From Shewanella dokdonensis (lineage in GTDB: Bacteria > Pseudomonadota > Gammaproteobacteria > Enterobacterales > Shewanellaceae), in contig NZ_CP074572.1 in NCBI RefSeq assembly GCF_018394335.1, positions 1,488,001 through 1,552,000 of the forward strand: a DNA stretch of 64,000 bases, read 5' to 3'. The notes beneath the pieces were generated by a model, which was given only the letters and a program-made list of their open reading frames with translations, made no database searches and was not told where the DNA came from. A program made the position numbers and the translations under genes. Positions 63,989 through 64,000 of this stretch are shown here, piece by piece. How positions within the stretch are numbered: position 1 is the stretch's first letter; every line of letters begins with the position of its first letter.

Positions 63989-64000
63989 GCCATTTTTTCA

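Overview
This window looks like ordinary core chromosome of a gammaproteobacterium, most likely Shewanella or a close relative. The basis is gene content and order: ilvGMDA with a leader peptide facing ilvC/ilvY, purHD, hemE-rsd-acnB, pdhR-aceEF-lpdA, ampDE-nadC-pilABCD-coaE-zapD-yacG-mutT, and an rrn operon. The 16S, 23S, 5S and tRNA sequences are of gammaproteobacterial type. No phage, transposon, integron, CRISPR array or toxin/defence island was seen. The genus is inferred from recognition, not from a database search.

Layout. 1-7.2 kb is branched-chain amino acid synthesis: ilvL attenuator, ilvG, ilvM, ilvD and partial ilvA on minus, then ilvC with its divergent regulator ilvY. 7.2-19.6 kb is mixed: a PaeA/YtfL-type CBS exporter, comM, udp, a DUF465 protein, a fold-III ornithine/lysine decarboxylase, a DODA-type dioxygenase, an MscS channel, elaA, small unknown proteins, and a ZntR-like regulator with a Cys-rich permease. 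19.8-31.4 kb holds purHD, a PAS-GGDEF-EAL protein, hemE, a candidate sRNA, rsd, acnB and an HAD phosphatase. 31.4-47.6 kb holds an M13 peptidase lipoprotein, a patatin/beta-barrel protein, a very large beta-propeller-PAS-GGDEF-EAL sensor, and the pyruvate dehydrogenase operon under a textbook PdhR operator. 47.8-57.7 kb holds ampE, ampD, nadC, the type IV pilus cluster pilABCD, coaE, zapD, yacG and mutT. 57.8-64.0 kb is an rrn operon on minus: promoter, boxA, 16S, tRNA-Ile, tRNA-Ala, 23S, tRNA-Val, 5S, tRNA-Thr, 5S.

The most important caveat for users is frameshifts. I count 14 apparent single-base indels in 12 genes, including near-essential ones (purH, aceE, coaE). Thirteen are a missing base, and about ten lie in short mononucleotide runs. 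In every case restoring one base (or removing one, for the second purH event) gives a full-length family member. This pattern fits homopolymer sequencing error better than gene decay, so these genes are annotated as full-length CDS with the break marked.

I did not find a clearly new system. The best leads are the ZntR-controlled permease with tandem metal-binding repeats, the candidate sRNA between hemE and rsd, a possible upstream ORF before the decarboxylase, and the rRNA operon with two non-identical 5S genes and an extra tRNA-Val.
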